Assembly: GCA_023512835.1 (NCBI GenBank)
Contig: CM042088.1
Span: 11,834,078 to 11,898,077 of the forward strand
Length of the DNA: 64,000 nucleotides
Reading direction: 5' to 3'
Source: Taxillus chinensis
Taxonomy: Eukaryota > Streptophyta > Magnoliopsida > Santalales > Loranthaceae
Each line of letters starts with the position of its first letter. The first letter of the stretch is position 1. A program made the translations under genes and the position numbers. This document shows, piece after piece, positions 54,481 through 64,000 of the stretch. The notes below the pieces were generated by a model, which saw only the letters and a program-made list of their open reading frames with translations, was not told where the DNA came from and ran no database searches.

Positions 54481-55750
54481 CCCTCCTTCGAGTTGTTCGT
54501 CCTCAACGGATCAGGATAATGAGCACGCATCTCGGCTCACGCTCCCGGGTCTCTTCCTCCGCCCTCGGTGTTGCCACAACACCCGAACCAACGGAATAGT
54601 CTTACCTCGCAGTGCTTCTCGCGCCTATCTACAATACGGATGGGGGCCTCGACAACGGACACATCCTCTCCAAGATCCAGGGTACCCCAATCTAGCACGT
54701 GTGTGGGATCCGGATGATATTTCCGCAATCGGGATACATGGAAAACATTATGAACTCGCTCAAACTAGGTGGTAATGCCAACCTATAAGCAACAGGTCCA
54801 ACTCGCTCAAAATCTCGAACGGTCCAATGTACCGAGGGGACAACTTGGACCCGGTCCCAAATCTCTTATGCCCTCGCCGTGGAGAAACACGAAGGAATAC
54901 GTGGTCTCCCACCAAAAACTCCAACGGTCGGCGTCGGCGATCCGCATAAGACTTCGCCGCTCCGAGCGTAAGAAGGCGTGCCGAATCAGCCGAACTTTTG
55001 CCGTAGCCTCCTGGACCAATGAGGTCCTAACAAAGCGCCTCTCCGCCTTCGCCCAGCATAATGGAGACCGACACGGTCGGCCATACAATGCCTCAAACGG
55101 GGCCATCCCAATCGAAGACGGTAAGCGTATTATAGGCAAACTCCACCAGAGGAAGGTGGGAAGCCCATGATCCTCCAAAATCGAGTACACAAGCCCTCAA
55201 CAAGTCTTCCAATGTTTAATGGTCCTCTCGGACTGACCATCGGCCTCGGGATGGAATGCGGTACTCAAATTAAGTCGGGTTCCCAATGCTTCCTGCAGAC
55301 CTCCCCAAAACCGGGATGTAAACCGCGATCCCTGTCTGAAACAATAGACAAGGGCACTCCGTGCAAGCGGACAATCTCATCAACATACAACCGGCTTAAC
55401 GTGCCGATAGAGTCGCGCTCTCGAATTGCCAAGAAATGGGCGACTTAGTCAAGCGGTCCACTATGACCCAAATCATGTCCTTCCTCCCGAAGTGGTAGGA
55501 AGTCCGTCACGAAGTCCATGGTAATATGCTCCCACTTCCACTCGGCTACGAGTAAAGGCGCAATTGACCGGGGGTCGTTGGTGTTCGCCTTCACTTGCCG
55601 ACAGGTAAGGCACTGGAAACAAACTCGCTACACTCCGTTTCGGTCCCGGCCACCAGGATCGTGCGCGAACGGCATGATACATCTTAGTTCCTCCTGGATG
55701 TACAGCCAAACGGGAATGATGAAACTCCCTCGGGACATCCTCACGCAAGG
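54481..55750 (-). pseudogene. pol: Integrase and chromodomain of element D
   Basis: Minus strand. HHCC region SRLAVHPGGTKMYHAV near 55670-55720; core pieces in shifting frames between 55200 and 55600; [20 protein letters not shown] near 55040-55105; C-terminal RKYHPDPTHVLDW near 54700 and IRIVDRREK near 54630. Frames change many times, each by a small indel. The best intact model for comparison is element B (21714-22931). Confidence 0.75.
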
Positions 55751-56400
55751 GAGGTGGTGCTATCGAACGCCCCGAAATTTCAGCTCATGCTCAACTCCTT
55801 CGTCCGGTCCTCGACGGCTCCCCGGCCTCTATCCGGCCCGGATCACCTCACGGTCCACGTCGCCTACTCGTCCCTCACGGACACGCCGATACAACTCGGT
55901 ATCACGGTGAGAGGACACGGGATAGCTCCCTCATCGCGAAAGCAGGTTGCACCGAAGCACCGCCAACCGCTCCATCATTTTCCATTCTCTCATGGAAACC
56001 TCGGCTTTCCCTTTCCTACTTAGCGCGTCGGCTACTAAATTTCCCTTCCCGGGCGTTAGGAGAGTGTGAAGTCAAACATTTGCGGGTACTCGACCCACCT
56101 CCGTTGGCGCAAATTTAGGTCCCCTGGGTGAAGATATCCGTAGGCTTTGTGGTCGGATATACCACAAACTTCTCTCCCAACAGGTAATGTCGCCAAGACT
56201 TCAGGGCAAAAATAACGCGCTAACTCCGGGTCGTGTGTTGGGTAGTTTTGCTCATGGGACTTCAGCTGTCGCGAGCCATATGCTATGACTTGGCGTTCTT
56301 GCATCGAACACACCCCGGCCAACGCAGACGCATCACAATACACCTCGAATGGCACTCCCTCCTGCGGTAGGCTCGACACCGGTGCGGAGTCGGGCGAGTC
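55751..56400 (-). pseudogene. pol: RNase H of element D
   Basis: Minus strand: [15 protein letters not shown] near 56330-56375, [20 protein letters not shown] near 56230-56290, and a [20 protein letters not shown] segment near 56100-56150. The part 55751-56040 covers the linker to integrase and is frameshifted. Confidence 0.72.
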
Positions 56401-57330
56401 TTAACTCCTCGAATGCGCGGCACTTGTCCGTCCACTCGAATTTGGCTCCCTTCGTGTAAGAGCGTCATGGGCGCCGCCAACCGAGAAAATCCTTCCACAA
56501 AACGCCGGTAATACCCTGCGCGGACCCAAGAAACTCCGGATCTCAAAAACATTTGTGGGCCTCTTCCAAGATGCTACGGACTCAATCTTGGTTGGGTCCA
56601 CTCTAACTCCTTCGGCGGATACTACATGCCCAAGAAAATGCACCTCTCGATCCGAAGTCACACTTGCTAAATTTAGCATACAAGTGATGATCTCGTAGTA
56701 CCGCGGCACCACGGCCAAGTGCTCCTCATGCTCGGCTTGGGTTTTGGAGTACACAAGGATGTCGTCAATGAATACCACCACGAAGGAATCCAAGTATGGG
56801 GCAAACACCGATTCATTAGATGCATGAACACGGCGGGTGCTTCGTGAGCCCAAAAGGCATCACTAGCCACTCATGGTGTCCGTACCGCACCCGAACGCCG
56901 TCTTAGGGATGTCTTCGCTCCCGACCCTCAATTGATGATATCCCGAACGCAGATCGATTTTTGAGAACCATCGTGCTCCACTCGCTGGTCGAATAAGTCA
57001 TCAATCCGCGGCAAAGGGTACTTGTTCTTTACCGTTACTTGATTCAGACTTCGATAATCAATGCAAAGTCGCAACGAACCATCCGCCTTCTTAGCAAACA
57101 AGACCGGTGCACCCCAAGGTGAGGTACTAGGACGGATAAAACCTTTATCTCCCGGTCCTTTATCCGCTTCTTGAAGCTCCCGAACTCGGCGGGTCCCATC
57201 CGGTATGCTACTTGTGAGATGGGTCCCACCCCGGCAACGTCAATCGTGAACTCGACACTTCGTGTGGAGGCAACTCCAACAACTCCCCAGGAAAGACATC
57301 CTGGAAATTCTCGACTACATCCGGCCACAC
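56401..57330 (-). pseudogene. pol: Reverse transcriptase of element D
   Basis: Minus strand: [19 protein letters not shown] with the FIDD active site at 56772-56761, [20 protein letters not shown] near 56590-56640, [13 protein letters not shown] near 56530-56570, and an N-terminal piece with [10 protein letters not shown] near 57180-57215. Numerous frame changes; catalytic residues are still present. Confidence 0.78.
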
Positions 57331-58070
57331 CCTTTTCTCTAAGTTACCTTCCTCCTCAAAGGTTAGGGTGGCAAGCCTATGGGTAATATTGCCCCATAGC
57401 TCCCTCGTCGGTCCAGCTCTCCCCCAGATCCCTATCCCATTCACCCACTAGGGTCAGGGAAGATCCGTGGGTGTAGTAAACGATACTGTCGCTATAACAT
57501 CAATCTTAGCCTGAAGGCCATCACCATCCATCCCCGAATCAAACTAAAGGTCCTCATGGGCATTACATACAAATCAAATGAGAGGTCAACCTCTCCTATC
57601 GTAAGCGCACACTCTCGACACATTTGGTGGATCGACTCCACTCCTCCCATTGGGGACTCGACCCTCGAGGTCTATCGGCCTCCACACAATCAAGTCCAAG
57701 GCTCTCCACCAAGGACTTAGCAATCGGGAGCACGAAGCTCCGGTATCAAACAATGCGGAACAACGGCGGCGGGATATTAAAAATAGTACCTCGAACCACC
57801 GAAGGTCCAGCCCACCTTCCTCGGAGGGTATGGTAATTCCTCCATTTCAGCCGGGGCGAGGTAAGCGCGAACACCCCGCCTTGGCCTGCCCCACCACTAG
57901 CCTCACTTGCCTTCCCTTTTGCTCCCGCTGCAGTCCACCGGGACGCCCCTCCGATCCTCCTTGTGGTTGCCTCTCCCCCGTGGCCTAGTGTGACCGGAAC
58001 CGCCTGACCGGCCTGCCACGAATGTCGGCTTAGGGGCCGGGGCCTGAAATTGGGTCCCACCCCGCTCCCT
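57331..58070 (-). pseudogene. pol: Protease region of element D
   Basis: Minus strand: GQGGVFALTSPRLKWRNYHT and [14 protein letters not shown] (57780-57870) correspond to the start of the B protease ([21 protein letters not shown]). The catalytic DTG/DSG segment falls near 57740 in another frame. A post-protease piece with ITHRLATLTFEEEGN is near 57350-57385. Confidence 0.65.
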
Positions 58071-58230
58071 TGTGCTAAGCTTCCGGCTCCCGGCCGCTCC
58101 CCTTGCTGAAACACACCTTGCCGATGTGTCCCACCTTCCCACGGCTATGACACGTCAAGTGCTGTTTGGGGCACTCACGTTTGGCGTGCCCCGACAGGCC
58201 ACAACGGTACACCCGTTGGGAAGTTCCCGG
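58071..58230 (-). pseudogene. gag: Nucleocapsid zinc knuckles of element D
   Basis: Minus strand near 58205-58090: YRCGLSGHAKREC and CHSRGKVGHIGKVC, two CCHC-like modules as in B, both with an altered or displaced first Cys. Confidence 0.68.
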
Positions 58231-59179
58231 AGACTCCCCTGTCCTCCAAAGTAACGGGATGCGGGCGGAGCCATTGAAGCTTGGCCCCCATCCTTGGGAA
58301 AAGTCCCACTCCCGGGCTCAACCTTCGCCTCTTGGTATCACCGTGCTTGTCGCGCGCGTTTGCCCCATCCGCTCCTGGTAGCCTGTCTTCCCTCCTCTAA
58401 TCCTCTCTCAACAATCTTGGCGGTGTCCACGACTTCAGATAGGTCTTCGGTCGCGAGATCTCCACCCTTTGCTTCGGGCAGGTTTGAGACCCATGGTAAA
58501 CTTATGGGCCTTCGGGTCCTCCCTTGATATTGCTTCGGAGCAAACCGACTCAGCCCCCGAAAATCTCGCTCATACTCGCTGCCGAGCGCATCCCCGCTTC
58601 AAGCCGAACTCCTCCCGCTTCGCCACCGCAATGACTCGGAAAGAACTCCTCATGGAACAGCTGGAGAAACTCATTCCGGGCCATGGTCTCCATATCCCGG
58701 CTTCGAGATGCTAAGCCACCATTCCAAGGCTTCCTCCTCCAACTGCCGGACTGCTAGTCTCACTTTGTCTTCCTCCCGGGGTCGAAGAAAGGAGAACACA
58801 TGCTCGATCGCCGCGGCCGGTGCTCTGCTCCTAGAGGTTCGGCTCCTCCCTTGAACCTTGGTGGATGTTCCTTTCGGAGCTGCGTCAACACGTCTCCCTC
58901 TTCCCGCCTCACCGGCACTTCCCGCCTACACGGAGGTTCGCCTCACGGGGTGGAGAGGGTGGCACGCGTCGTGCCATCATCTCCCGACGCACCTCGTTTA
59001 GGATCTCTCCCCTGAGGTCCTCACGCATGCTCGCACGTTCTCACTTAGGGCCCGGACTTGGGCCATGATCCGCTCCAGGGGATCATCGCCCTCTACACGC
59101 TGTCCTCTTCCCTCTCCAAGACGGGCGAAGATTCATCTTCTACACTTGGAGTAGCTCGGGTTACTTTCCTAGGAGGCAT
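58231..59179 (-). pseudogene. gag: Gag of element D, frameshifted
   Basis: ATG on the minus strand at 59179-59177 opens MPPRKVTRATPSVEDESS, a typical chromovirus gag start. The body is GC-rich and broken into short frames. Capsid motifs are only partly readable, so limits are set by the start codon and the knuckles. Confidence 0.6.
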
Positions 59180-59619
59180 CGTCTACATAATTTAAACCAA
59201 ACTAGGATCGGCTTCTCTCAAGCTCTACACACCCTCATCCCCATGGGCCATGAGGTACTCAAGCAACATCTTACATTTAAACACACGGAAAGTCACGAAG
59301 TACACAGCAGCTATTCATAGCAACAAGTCTCCAGAAAATCACCGAATTTCACAAGAACAAGTTTCGAGCAACATAGCATGTCCAATCACAATACTCATAC
59401 GAAATTAAACTAGTGCCCTAATGCCAACGCATGTATGCACCCTCAACCCAAATGCAAGTGCCCTACCCTTGGTCTAACTACCCCCGAGTACACCCCGGAA
59501 AACCAGATAGGACCACGTTGATCGGGCGTGTCCTATCGCCTCCTAAGAGTCTCGAAGCGGCCAGGGCCTCCCCACTATCCTAGGTCCACTAGACCATGAA
59601 CTATCGTTTGATACCATAT
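59180..59619 (-). other. Element D 5' leader with primer binding site
   Basis: Minus strand TGGTATCAAACGAT at 59616-59603, three bases after the LTR end, matching the first eight bases of the initiator tRNA-Met site (TGGTATCA). The remainder is untranslated leader without a gene. Confidence 0.75.
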
Positions 59620-61583
59620 TGTCACGCCCCCGATTTCCTTCCCCTGGAAAAGGAGTAGGACGCCCATGCCCGCACCCGAAGGGACAAGGGGTTGGTGCAA
59701 GCACCTTAAAAGGACCTCTAGCACGGGTGCTGTCCCAAACCTCGCATAATCAGGCCAACATGCCAAGGGGCATGCTCCCGCTCCCAAATCATGCACACAA
59801 ACACAACTTGAATAACAACACCTCATTTTATTTCATTTCAAAGGCTAAATGTTTATTACAACCCAGTCGGGAAAAACCCCTATAAAGCCATAAATAAAAA
59901 CCAAACCAAAAATCCAAACACATAAAACCAAAGTACAACAAGGAAATAATATAAAACTTTCGGCCTCGGGGGCTAGCTCCTCGGCCTTCACCTACCGCCC
60001 GCTAAACCCGCAAAAGAATCGGTTATAGGAGGGGTGAGCAAACCACGGCTCGGTAGGGATCCGGTCTCCCCGGACCCGTCCCACTGTACAACATGCATGT
60101 ATGTGTATGCTTGTGCTCGTGTCGTGCCTAAGGCTAAAGCGAAGCAAACATCACCCGAGAACACTCTTTACCCGAACCCGCACCGAAGGGCAAGGACACC
60201 CCGCACCACGGCACATGACATACCACATTCGGGCGAATGTTGCATGGACACCAATGCAACATTTTCCACCCGAGTCGATATGGTCAACCACCTCCTCGGG
60301 CGCCATATCTACCCTCGGGAATGGGTGTAGACTTAGCCCACCGTCGTGAGTGCTACACCGAGACTCGGGACCACGTCCTGGCCAAATCTCAAAGGGGTCC
60401 GGCTTTGTGCCTGGCCCAAATCTCGGCTCGGTCTCAAGCGGACCAACGAACAACGATAACATTACATCTCAACATGTAAGCTCGGACAAAGCATTTACAC
60501 TTTATCTCGGAAGGACTAACATGGTCGATACAAGCCACACACATCAGCCTCACGGGCTTAAAATCAAATACAAATCAAGCACGGGTACACACCCGTCGAC
60601 GGGCATATCATTGAACACCCATATACCAGGTCTCACGGGCATTATATTGAATACATGGCATGCGGGCCTCACGGACATTTCATCAAACACATAGTGTGCG
60701 GGCCTCACGGACATTTCATCAAACACATAGTGGGCATAAACAAACCCGGAAAAAATCCTCGAGGCCAAATTAACATCGGAATCAACAAAACATGCCACCT
60801 GAAGGCCAACATCCATATAGGAGATCACACCTATATGGATTTACATATATATATAGGTGTATATCCTAAAACGAGAGGGGAGTTAGGAAGAACATAAATC
60901 CCTACCTCGGGCTCTTGTCCTATCCTCTACGCTAGACACCTTCCAACGACGCGAACCACCACGGCAACGGCCCGGAGATCCTCTCTCTCTCTCTCTCTCT
61001 CTCTCTGGCGGCAAAGCAAAGCAAGGAAGAACACAAGAACCCTAAATTCAAACTCAAGCCCTCCTTATATAGACACTACCCACATCAAAACGACGTAGTT
61101 TTGATTAAGTAAACCCAGGATCAAAACGACGTAGTTTTGATCACACAAGTTAGCACCTTTCCGCACCCATATAGGCCAAAATACTCAGAATTTCAACATG
61201 GTCCTTTGGAGAAAGATCATTAGAATGTCAAAACCAAGGGAACCATGCAAAAATATGGCCGCACGCCAATTTGCACGTGAATTCCCAATTCACGTGCAAC
61301 TCCAAATGGACTCCAAATGCTCTCAAACTTCACCCCTAGCCTCCTTGCATCATTTAGAAGACAATCACACTTGCACGTGAATTGGACCCATATCACGTGC
61401 ACCTCACATACACGTCCGTTTGGCCTGAAACTTCGTGGTAGATAGAGGACATCATTCTAAGCATCTTTCCTTTTGCACGTGAATTCATTTGAGCCCATTC
61501 ACTAGGTCAAAATCTAGAAAAACTCTACTCGAAGGCAAAACGCGTGACTAACTCGTGACTAACTTAAGGTACGGGTCCTTACA
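59620..61583 (-). repeat. Element D 5' LTR (1964 bp)
   Basis: Plus strand TGTCACGCCCCCGATTTCC...GGGTCCTTACA. Matches 52327-54275; in the AT-rich half the two are nearly identical, in the CG-rich half they differ by many 1-4 bp indels. Confidence 0.9.
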
Positions 61584-62546
61584 AGGACCGAGAATCGCTG
61601 TCTCACCCGTCTGTGCCCAACACAAAGGTGACCTACAAGGCCACCCATACAACGCCTCATACGGAGCCATCCCAATCGTGGCCTGATAACTGTTGTTGTA
61701 AGAGAACTCCATCAAAGAAAGGTGAGTCCCCCAACAACCTCCAAAATCTTGGACACAGGCACGCAACAAATCCTCGAGCGTCTGAGTTGTCCGCTCTGAC
61801 TGACCATCGGTTTACGGATGAAAAGTTATACTCAGGTTCACCATGGTACCTAAAGCTCGCTGCAATTGTCTCCAAAACTGAGGGGTGAACCTAGCATCCC
61901 GATCAGATACAATAGACAATGGGACTCCATGTAACCGCACAATAACATCAAGGTACCTCTGTCCCAAATTCCTCACTGGGTCTGTCTCCCGAATCGGAAT
62001 AAAATGCGCTAATTTGGTCAATCGGTCCACAATAACCCATATGGTGTCATGTCCCCTGGAACGAGGAAGTCCAGTGACAAAATCCATAGTTACGTGGTCC
62101 CATTTTCACTCTGGCACTGGCAATGACTGCAACTCACCAGCTGACCTTAGGTGCTCTGCCTTGACCTGCTGACAGGTCAAATACCTCCTCACAAAATCAG
62201 CAACGGCCTTCTTCAGGCCTGACCACCAATACTGCCTCCTCACGGCATGGTACATCTTGGTCCCACCAGGATGTACAGCTAACCTCGACTGGTGAAATTC
62301 ACGAAGAACCTCCTCCTGAAGAGAAGTGGGAACTATCAAGCAACCCCTATACCTCAATATATGCTCTGCATCCTTAGTCCAATCAGAAGATGCCTGCCCA
62401 GTCTGAATCCTATCCCTGGTGACCTCACAATCAACGTCCCCCAGCTGATCCTCTATGATCCTACGGTGTGACTCAGGGACTGCGACAACAACACTGAGGA
62501 TCCCTCGCCCCTCGCTGGTCACCATCTGCAACCTCATCGCCGCCAA
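61584..62546 (-). pseudogene. pol: Integrase of element I
   Basis: Minus strand, one frame from 62546, stop at 62108-62106 (TGG in B), then to about 61812, then frameshift. HHCC with YLTCQQVKAEHLRSAGEL; core MDFVTGLPRSRGHDTIWVIV, SIVSDRDARFTPQFWRQLQ, and GMAPYEALYGWPCRSPLCWA near 61690-61630. The D insertion at 61584 cuts it before the C-terminal domain. Confidence 0.87.
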
Positions 62547-63484
62547 CTAGCCCATCGTTTCCCATTCCTTAATGGCACAATGGGAAACCACGGCCCTGCT
62601 CTTCCTACTCAGAGCATCTGCCACCACATTACCCTTCCCAGGGGTGTACATCATATCAAACTGAAACTGCTGCAGGTACTCCACCCATCGTCTCTGCCTA
62701 AGGTTCAGGTCTTGCTGAGAAAAGATATACTGCAAGCTTTTGTGGTCCATATATACCACAAATTTCTCCCTAGGGAGATAATATTGCCAGCTCTTTAAAG
62801 CAAAGATCACTACAACCAACTCCAAATCATACGTGGGATAGTTCTGCTCATGTGGTCTCAACTGCCTAGATCCATAAGCAATCACCTGCCGAGCCTGCAT
62901 CAACACACAACCAAGTCCCACCCTAGAAGCATCACAATACACCTCGAAAGGCACACCCTCCTGTGGGAGAATCAAGATAGGTGCTGAGGTCAATCGTGCC
63001 TTCAGCTCCATGAAAGTACTCTCACACGCATCAGACCAAACAAAAGGAACTCCCTTCCTCGTCAAGTGTGTCATAGGAGCTGCCAACCAGGAAAAATCCT
63101 CCACGAACCTCCAATAGTAGCCTGCCAAAGCAAGGAAGCTACGAATCTCAAACACATTCGTGGGCCTCTTCCACGACATAACCGCTTCGATCTTCTCAGG
63201 ATCCACTGTTGAAGATACCACATGCCCCAAGAAGTGTACCTGTTGCAACCAGAAGTCATATTTTGTGAACTTTGCGTACAACCGATGCTCTTGCAAGGTC
63301 TGCAACACAACCTGCAAATGCTCCTCATGCTCCCTCTTGGTCGCTGAATAGACCAAAATATCGTCGATGAACACCACAACGAACATATCTAAATATGGAG
63401 CAAACACCTGGTTCATCAATCCCATAAACACTGCTGGAGCATTCATGTGCCCAAATGGCATCACAAGCCACTCATAATGCCCAT
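62547..63484 (-). pseudogene. pol: RT (C-terminal half) and RNase H of element I
   Basis: Minus strand, a single open frame from the J insertion to TAG 62549-62547 (CAG in B at 21420). [20 protein letters not shown], active site FIDD at 63371-63360, [59 protein letters not shown]. It has lost only three or four residues ([10 protein letters not shown] against [13 protein letters not shown]). It supplies the stretch deleted from B. Confidence 0.9.
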
Positions 63485-64000
63485 TGTTGGACCCCATTTT
63501 GTCCGAGTTGGACACATATATTTATTATTCCATATCTGTCATTGCCTTCGTATAAAGAGGCGTAACCATTAAGATAAAGGGAGGGAAAAAGACAGTCACA
63601 GGTGATGGAAAATCCAATTTGAGAATCAACGCCTCCGACCACGCTCAATTCTGAGGTTAAATGACGAAGTTATGGTCAAAACAGTGTTTAGACCGCTAAT
63701 AGCGGTCAAATGATAATTGACTTGCAAAACCGCACTCCAAATCAGGTCACGAACCTCACCATCGTGATCCTCTCGTCATTGTGAGAATTTTGATATATAT
63801 ATTGGCTATTTAAAAAAACGTGTGAACAGTATCCGCGTACTGTTCACAGCCCAAAAAATCTTAATTAAAACTAATACTTAAAAAAAATTTTAAAAAAAAA
63901 AAACCCCACATGTGAACAGTACCCACGTACTGTTCACAGCCCCAAAAATCTTAATTAAAACTAATACTTAAAAACAAAAAAAATAAAAAATACCACGTGT
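63485..64000 (+). repeat. Element J: 5' part of an Ogre-like LTR
   Basis: TGTTGGACCCCATTTTGTCC is shared with the start of the A LTR (13269), and the general make-up (GATGGA, ACGAAGTTATGG near 63662 as at 13551) is related, so it is a LTR of the same superfamily inserted in element I's RT. The five bases before it, CCCAT (63480-63484), should recur at its far end outside the window. Confidence 0.75.
63821..63985 (+). repeat. 90-bp direct repeat with palindromes in LTR J
   Basis: Two copies starting at 63821 and 63911, each with GTGAACAGTA...TACTGTTCAC arms around a CG-containing centre, followed by CTTAATTAAAACTAATACTT. Confidence 0.75.

Larger units (their letters stand above)
52327..61583 (-). 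mobile_element. Element D: minus-strand chromovirus, both LTRs, heavily frameshifted
   Basis: LTRs 59620-61583 (5') and 52327-54275 (3', missing about 8 bases at its end), primer site 59616-59603, gag from ATG at 59179, then knuckles, protease, RT, RNase H, integrase, chromodomain, PPT at 54291-54276. Flanks GGGAC (52322-52326) and AGGAC (61584-61588) look like a TSD with one mismatch. LTR copies and genes are distinguished mainly by short indels near CG dinucleotides, not by substitutions. Confidence 0.87.
49082..63484 (-). mobile_element. Element I: minus-strand Tekay-like chromovirus split by element D
   Basis: On the minus strand: RT from 63484 (cut by LTR J) through RNase H and integrase to 61584, interrupted by D, then integrase C-terminus and chromodomain 52326-51835, spacer, PPT, and 3' LTR 51569-49082. 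Same family as B by LTR and protein sequence. Gag and protease should lie right of the window. Confidence 0.88.

Overview
The window is plant nuclear DNA, almost certainly from a flowering plant. It consists almost entirely of nested LTR retrotransposons. Evidence: Ty3/gypsy pol sets of two plant lineages (an Ogre-like/Tat lineage with two RNase H domains, and chromodomain elements of the Tekay/Del type), one Ty1/copia element with a large post-pol ORF (SIRE-like layout), TG...CA LTRs, tRNA-complementary primer sites, polypurine tracts and 5-bp target duplications. I see no host gene, tRNA, rRNA or bacterial feature. The species cannot be named from this sequence.

Layout, left to right. (1) Element A, Ogre-like, plus strand: end of 5' LTR (1-1022), primer site, ORF1, gag, protease with G-patch, a frame-restoring intron (6906-7086), RT, RNase H, archaeal-type RNase H, integrase, a non-coding tail with paired hairpins, a 37-bp tandem array (11731-13060), PPT and 3' LTR (13269-16393). 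(2) Element E, an older relative of A, runs from 16394 to 45099 and is the host into which A (left), B and C inserted. Its pieces are 16394-18281, 25541-29971 and 42396-45099. (3) Element B (18282-25540, TSD GGAAG) is a Tekay-like chromovirus with a truncated 5' LTR. (4) Element C (29972-42395, TSD AAAAT) is a copia element whose post-pol region encodes a plant-transposon-type domain, a P/S/A-rich linker and the remains of a Ulp1/C48-like cysteine protease. (5) E sits in a minus-strand Tekay-like LTR, F (45100-47256). (6) 47257-49081 holds unassigned DNA, a minus-strand chromovirus scrap (G) and copia LTR scraps (H). (7) Element I, Tekay-like, minus strand (49082-52326 and 61584-63484), is split by element D (52327-61583), a complete-length but heavily frameshifted minus-strand chromovirus. 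(8) At 63485 another LTR with an Ogre-like start (J) cuts element I and runs off the window.

The nesting order is readable: F received E; E received A, B and C; I received D and J. Copy A also carries the uninterrupted versions of the B and C insertion sites. Almost every coding region has stops or frameshifts, so no element here looks autonomous. A's LTRs are nearly identical although its genes are broken, which suggests mobilisation in trans.

Most worth follow-up: the Ulp1-like catalytic residues at the end of the copia element; two candidate introns in the Ogre-like element that each join adjacent ORFs in frame; two conserved stem-loops after integrase; the 37-bp array with a 452-bp higher-order repeat; and the indel-only divergence of element D, which may be an assembly artefact.
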